Source of the DNA: an uncultured Lachnospiraceae bacterium
GTDB lineage: Bacteria > Bacillota_A > Clostridia > Lachnospirales > Lachnospiraceae
Length of the DNA stretch: 7,033 nt
Direction of reading: 5' to 3'
NCBI GenBank assembly: GCA_949957035.1
Contig: CATLIP010000130.1
Span: 1-7,033 of the forward strand
The translations under genes and the position numbers were made by a program. This document shows positions 1 to 6,378 of the stretch, one piece after another. The notes under the pieces are model-generated. The model saw nothing but the letters and a program-made list of their open reading frames with translations. It searched no databases and was not told where the DNA came from. Each line of letters begins with the position of its first letter. Position 1 is the stretch's first letter.

Positions 1-698
1 CCGCTTCTCTCCCTTGCCTCCATCACCAGCACTACATCTGCTAACCCGCTGATAATCCGATTTCTCATAGGGAAATACATAGGCAGGGGCGGCCTGCCCG
101 GAAGCTGTTCTGAGAGTACGCCGCCATTCTGCTGGATATCCATGTACAATCCAATGTGCTCGCGGGGATAACAGATGTCTACACCGCAGCCCAATACCCC
201 AAAGGTTGCGCCGCCGCCATTCAGCGCCCCTCTCTGACCGGCTCCGTCAATTCCTCTCGCCATTCCGCTTATGACTTGGATTCCATGCTCCCCAAGACAT
301 TTTCCATAATCCAGAGCCATCTCCTCACCATAAGGCGTACATTTCCTGGCGCCCACAATGGCCGCGCTGAAGGTATCTTCTTTGGGGAGCCTTCCCTTCA
401 CATACAAGGCGTAGGGCGGGTCTGCAATCTGTAAAAGCCTCCTCGGATATTCTTCAGAAAAATATGGTATAAACCGGATATTCTGTTTCGTCAGCCTCTC
501 CCATTCTTCATCAATCTTTATCTCTTTCTTAGCCTTAAGAATCGCTTCCGCGTCCTTATCCTCAAGAAAGGGCAGAAATCTTAACTGCATTTCTTCTATA
601 TAATATACAGCTCTCCCCTCTTTATATTCTTCTCTCAGCAATCTTTTTTTACAATCAGACAGATTTGGAAGCGAGCCAAGCCAATATTCATACTTCAT
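1..698 (-). CDS. dprA: DNA-processing protein DprA (Smf), N-terminal 232 residues, cut by the window edge
   Basis: DprA loads RecA onto incoming single-stranded DNA during natural transformation and is cytoplasmic. Translation from ATG at 698 stays open to the window edge, giving 232 complete codons of a protein that is usually about 360 residues. The Rossmann-like core is clear: IVGARKCTPYG (residues 114-124), SGMARGID (144-151), GVLGCGVDICYP (167-178) and FPMRNRIISGLAD (209-221). These are the family's phosphate- and DNA-binding signatures in the right order. Residues 1-105 are the less conserved N-terminal region. The start is supported by the ribosome binding site AGGTGAGG just upstream, which overlaps the end of comM. 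Only six bases separate the comM stop from this ATG, so the two genes are almost certainly co-transcribed and perhaps translationally coupled. The C-terminal part, including any winged-helix domain, lies outside the window. No frameshift or missing motif is seen in the visible part. Confidence 0.96.
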   Translation of the reverse strand, partial: MKYEYWLGSLPNLSDCKKRLLREEYKEGRAVYYIEEMQLRFLPFLEDKDAEAILKAKKEIKIDEEWERLTKQNIRFIPYFSEEYPRRLLQIADPPYALYVKGRLPKEDTFSAAIVGARKCTPYGEEMALDYGKCLGEHGIQVISGMARGIDGAGQRGALNGGGATFGVLGCGVDICYPREHIGLYMDIQQNGGVLSEQLPGRPPLPMYFPMRNRIISGLADVVLVMEARERS

Positions 699-704
699 TT
701 CCCC

Positions 705-2240
705 TCACCTCCCCCAGTACTTCTTGTCCATTGTTCTGTATCCGATGGCTTCTTTTAAATGATGCTCCCGAATCTTTGCGCTTGCCTCCAGGTCAGCAAT
801 AGTCCTCGCCACTTTCAGAATCTTGTGGTATGTCCTTGCCGTAAGCCCAAGGGATACAAACGCCTTACGCATCAACAGCTCTTCCCTTCTTCCAAGCTGA
901 CAAAATTCCTTCAATTCCCTTACCTCGAGCATGGAATTGGTCAAAAATCTCCTTCCCTCGTACCGCTTCTGCTGCACCTTCCTTGCCGCGCATACCCTTT
1001 CTCGAATGACCTCTGAGCTTTCCTGTTCCTTCCCCTTGGCAAGCGCCTCATACCGAATTCTCGGCGCCTCCACGCAGATATCAATTCTGTCTAAAAAGGG
1101 CTGGCTGACCTTCCCAAGATACTGCTGAATCTGTGCCTGCGTGCAGGTACATCGGTTGTAATCCGGATAATTTCCGCAAGGGCAGGGATTCATAGCACAG
1201 ATTAGTATAAAATTCGCCGGAAAAACGAAGTTCCCCTGACTCCTGGTAATCCGAATCTGCCTCTCTTCAAGGGGCTGCCTTAATACCTCCAGCACCGGCT
1301 TTGGAAATTCTGCCAATTCATCCAAAAACAAAACTCCCCCATGGGCAAGGCTTATCTCCCCCGGAACCGGAAATACACCGCCTCCAATCAGTGCAGACTT
1401 CGTTATCGTATGGTGGACACTGCGGAAGGGTCTGCCCGTCATCAAGGGATGTTCCTTGTCTACCATGCCAAGAACACTGTAAATCTTCGTAATCTCAATG
1501 CTCTCCTCTAAAGTCGGAGGCGGCAGTATGGTAGGCACCCGCTTTGCCATCATAGACTTGCCGCTCCCGGGAGGCCCTACCATCATCAGGTTATGGCCGC
1601 CTGCCACAGCAACCTCAGCAGCGCGCTTTACTGCCTCCTGTCCCTGTATATCACTGTAATCTCCGCCACTGGTATCTTCACATCGTGTCTCGCGTATCCT
1701 TCCTCCCATAACCATCGGCAGCTGCTTCTCTCCCTTCAAATAGAGACAGGCTTCCAAGAGATGGTCCACACCAATTACCTGCATCCCCCGGACCAGAGCA
1801 GCCTCCCGAACATTCTGCTTTGGCAGGATGCATCTTGCGGCTCCTTCCTCCCTTGCCCGCATTACCACCGGAAGGACTCCTGAAACTTCTTTTACGCTTC
1901 CGTCTAAGCTCAATTCTCCTACCACCAACGTATCTTTCAGACCCTCGCCCGGAAAGATTTCCAGAGAAGCCAGGACAGCCAGGGCAATCGGCAGGTCAAA
2001 GGAGGCTCCTTTCTTCCTCACAGTTGCCGGCGCTAAGTTCACCACCATCTTCTTCGGGGGCATCTGAATCCCTGAATTACGGATTGCAGTTCTTACCCGC
2101 TCGGAAGCCTCCTTCACCTCCGACGAGAGATAGCCTACCATGTGAAACATCGGCAAGCCGTTACTGACGTCTGCCTCCACATGGATAAGCTCCACGCGCA
2201 GCCCCTGGATAGCGGCAGACAATACTGTACTAAATGACAT
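705..2240 (-). CDS. comM: YifB/ComM family Mg-chelatase-like AAA+ ATPase
   Basis: This is a 511-residue AAA+ ATPase of the ComM/YifB family. In Gram-negative transformable bacteria ComM is a hexameric helicase that extends branch migration during recombination of transforming DNA; its role in Clostridia is less certain. The N-terminal ribosomal-S5-like (ChlI) domain spans roughly residues 20-142. The AAA+ domain follows at about 193-400, with Walker A GPPGSGKS (222-229) and Walker B VLFLDE (303-308). Four cysteines (C353, C355, C364, C366, in the NPCPCG...RCTC segment) form the family's probable metal-binding cluster. The C-terminal Mg-chelatase_C domain covers about 408-505. The reading frame extends upstream to 2387, but the ATG at 2240 is chosen because GAAAGGAG lies six bases before it and MSFSTVLSAAIQG is the typical family N-terminus. 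dprA follows six bases after the stop. Length matches the family and all catalytic motifs are intact. Confidence 0.96.
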   Translation of the reverse strand: MSFSTVLSAAIQGLRVELIHVEADVSNGLPMFHMVGYLSSEVKEASERVRTAIRNSGIQMPPKKMVVNLAPATVRKKGASFDLPIALAVLASLEIFPGEGLKDTLVVGELSLDGSVKEVSGVLPVVMRAREEGAARCILPKQNVREAALVRGMQVIGVDHLLEACLYLKGEKQLPMVMGGRIRETRCEDTSGGDYSDIQGQEAVKRAAEVAVAGGHNLMMVGPPGSGKSMMAKRVPTILPPPTLEESIEITKIYSVLGMVDKEHPLMTGRPFRSVHHTITKSALIGGGVFPVPGEISLAHGGVLFLDELAEFPKPVLEVLRQPLEERQIRITRSQGNFVFPANFILICAMNPCPCGNYPDYNRCTCTQAQIQQYLGKVSQPFLDRIDICVEAPRIRYEALAKGKEQESSEVIRERVCAARKVQQKRYEGRRFLTNSMLEVRELKEFCQLGRREELLMRKAFVSLGLTARTYHKILKVARTIADLEASAKIREHHLKEAIGYRTMDKKYWGR

Positions 2241-2253
2241 CCAAAACTCCTTT

Positions 2254-2460
2254 CTATATGTGATACTTCTTGAATCTGTGATATACGCGACCGATACGGT
2301 CCAATGATTTTGCGATATGATACAAAAACATGATATGATTCGACTCTCGCGGCCTCGCCAAGGACAAGGTTCCTTGCCCCTTGGCATATTGCTCGCAAGA
2401 ATTAGGATTGTTATGAATTGCGGAAAAATAAATCTTGGATTCTCCTTGTTTAGAATGCAT
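2254..2460 (-). CDS. Possible small leader ORF, 68 codons, unrecognised
   Basis: An open frame of 68 codons begins 14 bases after the predicted transcription start of the comM transcript and ends with TAG 13 bases before the comM ATG, right at the comM ribosome binding site. That placement is what an operonic leader gene would show. The start has GGAGAGG directly against the ATG, which is closer than is usual for good initiation. The product would be basic and rich in His, Arg and Lys, with a C-terminal segment (HIAKSLDRIGRVYHRFKKY) that could be helical. I recognise no domain. The frame contains a large imperfect hairpin, so the region may instead be a structured untranslated leader in which the open frame is accidental. 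Two other frames are also open here, which weakens the case for coding. Confidence 0.25.
   Translation of the reverse strand: MHSKQGESKIYFSAIHNNPNSCEQYAKGQGTLSLARPRESNHIMFLYHIAKSLDRIGRVYHRFKKYHI
2346..2399 (-). promoter_or_regulatory. Imperfect long hairpin in the comM leader
   Basis: Read on the minus strand, CTTGCG pairs with CGCGAG at the outer end. CCAAGGGGCAAGG then pairs imperfectly with CCTTGTCCTTGG around a very short loop. The inner arms span 2358-2384 and the outer arms are 2394-2399 and 2346-2351. A second small perfect hairpin, GACCG-ATA-CGGTC, lies at 2289-2301. Neither is followed by a T-run, so they do not look like finished intrinsic terminators. They may fold in the mRNA leader, or the larger one may be a copy of a dispersed palindromic repeat. 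No known riboswitch class is recognised. Confidence 0.45.
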
Positions 2461-2480
2461 CCTCTCCGCTGTCCAATTTT

Positions 2481-2509
2481 ATATTAATATACTCTATACA
2501 AGATTGCAA
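2481..2509 (-). promoter_or_regulatory. SigA-type promoter for the comM-dprA operon
   Basis: On the minus strand a -35 element TTGCAA (2504-2509) is followed by a 17-bp spacer and a -10 element TAATAT (2481-2486). This is close to the housekeeping consensus with ideal spacing. Transcription would start near 2474, leaving a leader of about 233 bases before comM. The promoter sits directly after the stop of the flippase-like gene, and no intrinsic terminator is visible between them, so some read-through from the upstream cluster is possible. Confidence 0.7.
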
Positions 2510-2518
2510 GATAATCTC

Positions 2519-3562
2519 TCAGACAAGTTTCGACATTTTTCTACAGCCTTTATATTTCCACAAAACCACCATCATTGCCGCGCTAATTGCCAGCAGACAG
2601 TAGAAGCTGATTCCGCGGTTTACCAGTGTAGCCGCAGCCATGGGATTCTTTGTGAATACACCGGAGAACAGTCTTACAAACGCATACTCGCTGATTCCCG
2701 CCGCCCCTGGAAAAGGAAGCAGCGCAGTGGTCATAAACAGCACTGTCTGAAGCAGGAAAATCTGAGAATATCCTGCCGTATTCTCCCCCATAGCCAGACA
2801 GACCATATAGGGAATGCTGAACCAACAGATCACCTGACATAAGCTGACCAAGAACACCTTCCCCATCATCCGCGGCCTCCTGCGAACCAGTTCTGCACAG
2901 GTCTGAAAATCATGGAATGTCGCATCTAACTTCTCCCGCCACTTTTTCTTGTTCTTTATGGGGAGCCGATTCACCGCCCCATAGAGGAGATAAAGAAGCC
3001 TTTCTTTCAACCGCCGGGAAAACATCACCGACAACAGCCCTGCAATAAACAGAATATTGATAAGGAACCCTGACACCGCCAGAATTAGAAGCTCTGGGGA
3101 AGGATTCACTTTTCCCCGTATTATCGCCGCCATAGCCGTCAATTCCATGAAAAAGACTGCTATCTGAAAGCTTGCCAGTTCTCCGATCAGCGCCAGAGTC
3201 CCATGAGCAAGCTCAATACCATCCTTCTTCATTGCATAGAGCTGTGCCGGCTGACCGCCTGTAGAAGAGGGAGTGATAGAGCTGAAAAAGAATCCAATAT
3301 AGGCATACTTCATGCCCTGCCAGAATGTGACCGGATGGCCGAAGGAACGAAGCAGAATCTTAAGGTTGATTCCTTCCGCCAAGTGGAACACTTCCGCCAG
3401 CAAAATTCCTGCCAACAGATACGGAATGGAGGTCTCTGCCAAAGCCTCCCCTACGGTCCTTATATCTGTTCCACGCAGCACCAGAAAACATGCAGCAATT
3501 GCAAACACCAGAAAAACCGCCCCATAACGGATGATTTTCTGCAAAGACAATTTCTCATCCAT
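2519..3562 (-). CDS. Flippase-like integral membrane protein (LPG synthase TM / UPF0104 family)
   Basis: A 347-residue multi-spanning membrane protein of the lysylphosphatidylglycerol-synthase transmembrane family (AglD/YbhN-like, UPF0104). Members lack the aminoacyl-transferase domain of full-length MprF and are thought to move or modify lipid-linked substrates; the exact substrate is unknown. About seven or eight hydrophobic segments are visible, roughly at residues 13-29, 47-62, 84-98, 122-146, 158-181, 234-254, 266-286 and 315-335. Family signatures are GFFFSSITPSSTGGQPAQ (90-107) and LPFPGAAGISEYAF (282-295). The frame is open further upstream, to 3616 and with other ATGs at 3598 and 3568. 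The ATG at 3562 is preferred because a GGGGG ribosome binding site lies seven bases before it; the earlier starts would overlap the deacetylase gene or sit too close to that site. The gene begins 25 bases after the deacetylase stop, so it is the last member of the envelope cluster. Confidence 0.9.
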   Translation of the reverse strand: MDEKLSLQKIIRYGAVFLVFAIAACFLVLRGTDIRTVGEALAETSIPYLLAGILLAEVFHLAEGINLKILLRSFGHPVTFWQGMKYAYIGFFFSSITPSSTGGQPAQLYAMKKDGIELAHGTLALIGELASFQIAVFFMELTAMAAIIRGKVNPSPELLILAVSGFLINILFIAGLLSVMFSRRLKERLLYLLYGAVNRLPIKNKKKWREKLDATFHDFQTCAELVRRRPRMMGKVFLVSLCQVICWFSIPYMVCLAMGENTAGYSQIFLLQTVLFMTTALLPFPGAAGISEYAFVRLFSGVFTKNPMAAATLVNRGISFYCLLAISAAMMVVLWKYKGCRKMSKLV

Positions 3563-3587
3563 ACACATTCCCCCTTTGCAAGTTGAC

Positions 3588-4310
3588 TTACCCTCCATAC
3601 GTATCCATCCTTTCAAACGTATACCCCTGCTTTAGCAGGATTGGCAATGCTCTGCTTAACGCCTCTACCGTACGTTTTGGCGCCTCCTCCTTTCCCCTGC
3701 CATCATGAAGGCAAATCACAGCCCCCGGAAATACACGTTTCAACAGCTTCCTTTCTATGGTTTCTGCCGTTTCATGGGCCGACCAGTCATGAGCCATCAC
3801 ATCCCAGAAGGTCAGTTTCAGGTTCATTCGCCTACAGTAATACAATGTCCAGAGATTCAAGTGTCCCCATGGCGGACGATAATAGCGGACGTCGCATCCC
3901 ATTTCCTTCATGGCTGCGAGGGACTGTTCAAGGTCCCTGCGTATAAACCTCCTTCCGCGAAACAACGCGTTTTCATGGCTCACCGAATGGATTCCTACCA
4001 GATGTCCTTCCGCTTTCATTTTTTCAATAAGCTCCGGATTCTTTCCGGCAAATTCTTCCACAACAAAGAAACTCGCCTTAATCCCATACTGTTTCAACAG
4101 GCGCAATAACTGTCCCGTATATTTCCTGCTCGGCCCGTCGTCAAAAGTCAAAAACAGCCGTTTTTCTCCCTTTGACGCCCGGCTTTTTCTCCGGCTTCTT
4201 CGTTTCCAGAGATATTTCAACCCCTCCGAGGGTATCAGACTATAGCATAATAAGCCCATCCCTGTCAATCCTGCGCCAATTTTGAACATCCTTAGGTATC
4301 TTTTTTTCAT
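3588..4310 (-). CDS. Membrane-anchored polysaccharide deacetylase (NodB domain)
   Basis: A 240-residue carbohydrate esterase family 4 protein that would remove N-acetyl (or O-acetyl) groups from a cell-surface glycan; the substrate cannot be told from sequence. Residues 1-8 are basic, a hydrophobic stretch at about 9-26 forms a signal anchor, and a very basic linker (36-51) leads to the NodB domain, so the enzyme acts outside the membrane. All catalytic motifs are present: TFDDGP (55-60) with D57 as base and D58 as metal ligand, HSVSH (108-112) supplying H108 and H112, RPPWG (145-149), DW at 175-176, and LHDG (201-204) with H202. The ATG overlaps the stop of the preceding glycosyltransferase frame by four bases (ATGA), and GGGAGG lies upstream, indicating coupled translation. 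Spore peptidoglycan deacetylases (PdaA/PdaB) share this fold, but nothing here decides that identity. Confidence 0.93.
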   Translation of the reverse strand: MKKRYLRMFKIGAGLTGMGLLCYSLIPSEGLKYLWKRRSRRKSRASKGEKRLFLTFDDGPSRKYTGQLLRLLKQYGIKASFFVVEEFAGKNPELIEKMKAEGHLVGIHSVSHENALFRGRRFIRRDLEQSLAAMKEMGCDVRYYRPPWGHLNLWTLYYCRRMNLKLTFWDVMAHDWSAHETAETIERKLLKRVFPGAVICLHDGRGKEEAPKRTVEALSRALPILLKQGYTFERMDTYGG

Positions 4311-5263
4311 ATCCTTATACCTCCCTGAAAGCTTTGTCTAAATATGGGAAATGACGGCAAATCTGACGTCTCCATGGGAATCCTGTATAAGTTTATAAAA
4401 TCCGATTCCTCTTGGTATTTCCTTCCCCTTCTCGACATCTCTCCAACTGCCTCGGAAAGCTTTGTATCCATCATCTCCTGATATGCCCCGGCCATGCTCG
4501 TTCTCAATTCTTCTAATCTCTTCGGGTCTTCCAGAAGCTCTCTAAGTTCTGATTGGAAATCTTCTTTTTTATCCCATACTACATAAGCAAATCCTTTTTC
4601 CTGTGCATATCTCGCATTCACAGTCTCCTGCTCCAAAAATGGACGAATAATGAACATTGGTACTTTACTGTGTAAAAGTTCAAAAAGCGTGATTCCTCCT
4701 GCCTTTGTGATTACAAGATCTGCCTTGCGCATGTAGTTTCCAATATCATCAACATAGCCTAATACTTCAACGTCGTCAAAATATCCCTTCCACATCTGGT
4801 ATGTCTTTTGATTCTTTCCTGTAATTACAGTTGCCTTAACCCCTGGCAGCTCATGTAATGTATTCAAAATATCCGCAAGCTCCGGCATGATGCCAAGACC
4901 TCCTCCCATTACCAGCACATGCTTTTCGGCCGTCTCCTTTTTACCGGAATGGTTTTGGCTTATCATTGGGCGTGTATCTTCCCTCCCATTTTCCATACCA
5001 AGAAACTGCTGTCTCACCGGGACTCCTGTCACCAGGATATTTTCCGGTATGGCTCCGAAGCTGACCAGATTATTTTTCACCTCCGGGGTTGGAGCCAGAA
5101 AGATATCTGTCTGTTTCGCGAACCACTCCTTGTGCATACTGATGTCCGTAATGGAGGTAACAAGCGGAATCCGGCTTTTGGACTTTGCCTTGTAGGTCGC
5201 CGCAGACTTTTCGCAGAACGGATGTGTACACACAATGATATCCGGCATGAATTCCTCCATCAT
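4307..5263 (-). CDS. Lipid glycosyltransferase (MGDG synthase/UgtP-like), C-terminal part after an in-frame TAG
   Basis: This 318-residue frame carries the rest of a GT28-type diacylglycerol glycosyltransferase: the second half of the acceptor domain (MPDIIVCTHPF onward), then the donor-binding domain with VMGGGLG (118-124), TKAGGITLFE (186-195) and PFLEQE (208-213), which bind the nucleotide sugar. Enzymes of this family transfer sugar from a UDP-sugar to diacylglycerol on the cytoplasmic face of the membrane. The frame follows directly on 5264-5542 in the same reading frame, separated only by TAG at 5264-5266. It could restart at ATGATG (5263) right after the stop, or more plausibly at ATG 5248, which has GGAGG (5254-5258) five bases upstream. 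On its own this part lacks the N-terminal glycine-rich loop, so activity would need the first fragment or suppression of the stop. It overlaps the deacetylase start by four bases. Confidence 0.85.
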   Translation of the reverse strand: MMEEFMPDIIVCTHPFCEKSAATYKAKSKSRIPLVTSITDISMHKEWFAKQTDIFLAPTPEVKNNLVSFGAIPENILVTGVPVRQQFLGMENGREDTRPMISQNHSGKKETAEKHVLVMGGGLGIMPELADILNTLHELPGVKATVITGKNQKTYQMWKGYFDDVEVLGYVDDIGNYMRKADLVITKAGGITLFELLHSKVPMFIIRPFLEQETVNARYAQEKGFAYVVWDKKEDFQSELRELLEDPKRLEELRTSMAGAYQEMMDTKLSEAVGEMSRRGRKYQEESDFINLYRIPMETSDLPSFPIFRQSFQGGIRI

Positions 5264-5542
5264 CTACTGAAATTTCCGGTAAATGATTGGCCCGCATGGT
5301 CTGTTTCCCGAGTTCAGCTTCCCGGATATCTTATATACCAGATTGTAGATTCCATGGTAACGCTCAGCCACAAGCCCGAATACCTTGTATATAATCTTGC
5401 TGATAAATGGATTAAAATAAGTTGGTAAGTCCTTCTGTATGATTTCGGCATCCGGATTCTGCCGCTTGAACTCTTCCCTGATTGCATTTGCCGCCATCTC
5501 ATGGCCAAACCCAAATCTTCCGCTTAATATTAAAACCTTCAT
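5264..5542 (-). CDS. Lipid glycosyltransferase (MGDG synthase/UgtP-like), N-terminal fragment ending at TAG
   Basis: These 92 codons encode the start of the acceptor-side domain (MGDG synthase N-terminal family). The glycine-rich loop SGRFGFGH (7-14) is followed by an amphipathic helix, and residues 43-74 (FNPFISKIIYKVFG...YKISG) resemble the membrane-contact region of UgtP-like enzymes. The frame ends with TAG at 5264-5266, immediately followed in the same frame by ATG. Joined across the TAG, the two pieces give a protein of about 410 residues, close to the family's usual 370-410. This is therefore one gene broken by a single nonsense codon rather than two independent genes, unless the split is used deliberately. 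The ATG at 5542 has GGGGG six bases upstream, but both start codon and site lie inside an inverted repeat. The alternatives are a true pseudogene, a sequencing error or stop-codon suppression. Confidence 0.83.
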   Translation of the reverse strand: MKVLILSGRFGFGHEMAANAIREEFKRQNPDAEIIQKDLPTYFNPFISKIIYKVFGLVAERYHGIYNLVYKISGKLNSGNRPCGPIIYRKFQ

Positions 5543-5568
5543 ATGAATCCCCCTTCCTTATGAAGGTT
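5534..5568 (-). promoter_or_regulatory. Perfect 10-bp inverted repeat enclosing the ribosome binding site and start of the glycosyltransferase
   Basis: On the minus strand AACCTTCATA (5559-5568) and TATGAAGGTT (5534-5543) are exact reverse complements separated by 15 bases. The loop holds the purine-rich ribosome binding site (AGGAAGGGGG), and the start codon at 5540-5542 lies in the second arm. In mRNA this would leave the binding site in a loop but pair the start codon. It could control translation of the envelope cluster, or act in DNA as an operator. The pairing is seen directly; the function is inferred. Confidence 0.5.
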
Positions 5569-5688
5569 ATTTTATTCCTGAAATCTAAAGATTGGCGCCA
5601 TGGATTTCTAAACATATTCTGAAGATATACTTGTCTCTTTCTTCTGATTCTAAAGATTCTCTTAAGAAGGGGAAGATTTTCTGATAAT

Positions 5689-5720
5689 AAAAAAAGATAT
5701 GCCGTTTGACATACCTTTTT
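5689..5720 (-). terminator. Intrinsic terminator after sigK
   Basis: On the minus strand AAAAAGGTATG pairs with CATATCTTTTT around the eight-base loop TCAAACGG, with one G-T wobble, and runs into seven T residues (5689-5695). It begins 13 bases after the sigK stop. This separates sigK from the envelope cluster transcriptionally, though I see no confident promoter for that cluster in the remaining 145 bases before its first gene. The only -10-like element there is TAAAAT at 5569-5574, without a good -35. Confidence 0.75.
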
Positions 5721-5733
5721 ACATATCATTTGC

Positions 5734-6351
5734 TTAAAAATATCCCCGTAATTTCTCAATCGCGCTCTTTTCAATCCTAGAAACGTAAGAACGGGAGATA
5801 CCTAACTGCTTCGCGATCTCCCGTTGGGTATATTCTTCTTCATTGTACAATCCATACCGCATTTTCAGTACCAGCCGCTCCCGCGGCGACAGTTCGGATT
5901 CCACCTTGTGATACAAAAGCCTGATATCGTCGCTCAATTCAACCTTCCTGTGCGCATCGTCCTCTTCCGTCTCAATAATATCGAAAAGCTGAATCTCATT
6001 GCCTTCCCGGTCGGTTCCAATCGGTTCATAAAGCGATATTTCCTTCGAAGACTTCTTTTTTGCCCGCATATACATCAGAATCTCATTCTCGATACAGCGT
6101 GCGGCATAGGTGCCGAGCCTGACGCATTTGTCCGGATTAAATGTCACAACCGCCTTTATCAGCCCTATGGTGCCTATGGATAACAGATCCTCCGTATCTT
6201 CCGGGGAGGACTGATATTTCTTTACGATATGTGCAACGAGGCGCAGATTCCGCTCTATCAGAATATGTTTCGCTTCAAGATCTCCCTCTGTATATTTTTG
6301 CATATAATATCTTTCTTCTCCGGCTGTGAGGGGTTGGGGAAATGATTTCAA
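5734..6351 (-). CDS. sigK: RNA polymerase sporulation sigma factor SigK
   Basis: A 205-residue sigma-70 family protein that directs late mother-cell transcription (coat, cortex and lysis genes) during sporulation. Region 2 includes the core-binding segment DLLSIGTIGLIKAV (55-68) and the -10 recognition segment TYAARCIENEILMYMR (81-96). Region 4 (about 152-203) contains the helix-turn-helix TQREIAKQLGISRSYVSRIE (175-194). The SigK-type landmarks FPQPL near the N-terminus, CIENEIL and ISRSYVSRIEK match Bacillus SigK well. Two starts are possible: GTG at 6360 and TTG at 6351. TTG is preferred because AGAGGTG ends six bases before it, whereas the GTG overlaps that site. Either way only three to six residues precede FPQPL, so the roughly 20-residue inhibitory pro-sequence of Bacillus pro-SigK is absent, as reported for Clostridioides difficile SigK. 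The gene is not interrupted by a skin-type element. Confidence 0.95.
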   Translation of the reverse strand: MKSFPQPLTAGEERYYMQKYTEGDLEAKHILIERNLRLVAHIVKKYQSSPEDTEDLLSIGTIGLIKAVVTFNPDKCVRLGTYAARCIENEILMYMRAKKKSSKEISLYEPIGTDREGNEIQLFDIIETEEDDAHRKVELSDDIRLLYHKVESELSPRERLVLKMRYGLYNEEEYTQREIAKQLGISRSYVSRIEKSAIEKLRGYF

Positions 6352-6378
6352 GAGAAGCACCTCTAAGCGTATTTGATA

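Noticed and set aside
1593..2167. Plus-strand open frames opposite comM
   Set aside because: They are antisense shadows of a strongly supported gene, with no ribosome binding site or recognisable domain. The same applies to the other plus-strand frames in the window.
2241..2387. Upstream in-frame extension of comM starting at ATG 2387
   Set aside because: The extra 49 residues match nothing in the family, and the ATG at 2240 has a well-placed ribosome binding site and the typical N-terminus.
5264..5266. TAG read as pyrrolysine
   Set aside because: The enzyme family has no known pyrrolysine, the position is not catalytic, and nothing in the window suggests the pyl machinery. A point mutation is simpler.
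5499..5774. 91-codon minus-strand open frame across the sigK-glycosyltransferase gap
   Set aside because: It overlaps the end of sigK and the start of the glycosyltransferase in another frame and spans the terminator; its residue makeup is not protein-like.
5734..6351. Skin-like element or rearrangement within sigK
   Set aside because: The gene is continuous from region 2 through region 4 with no insertion or recombinase nearby.
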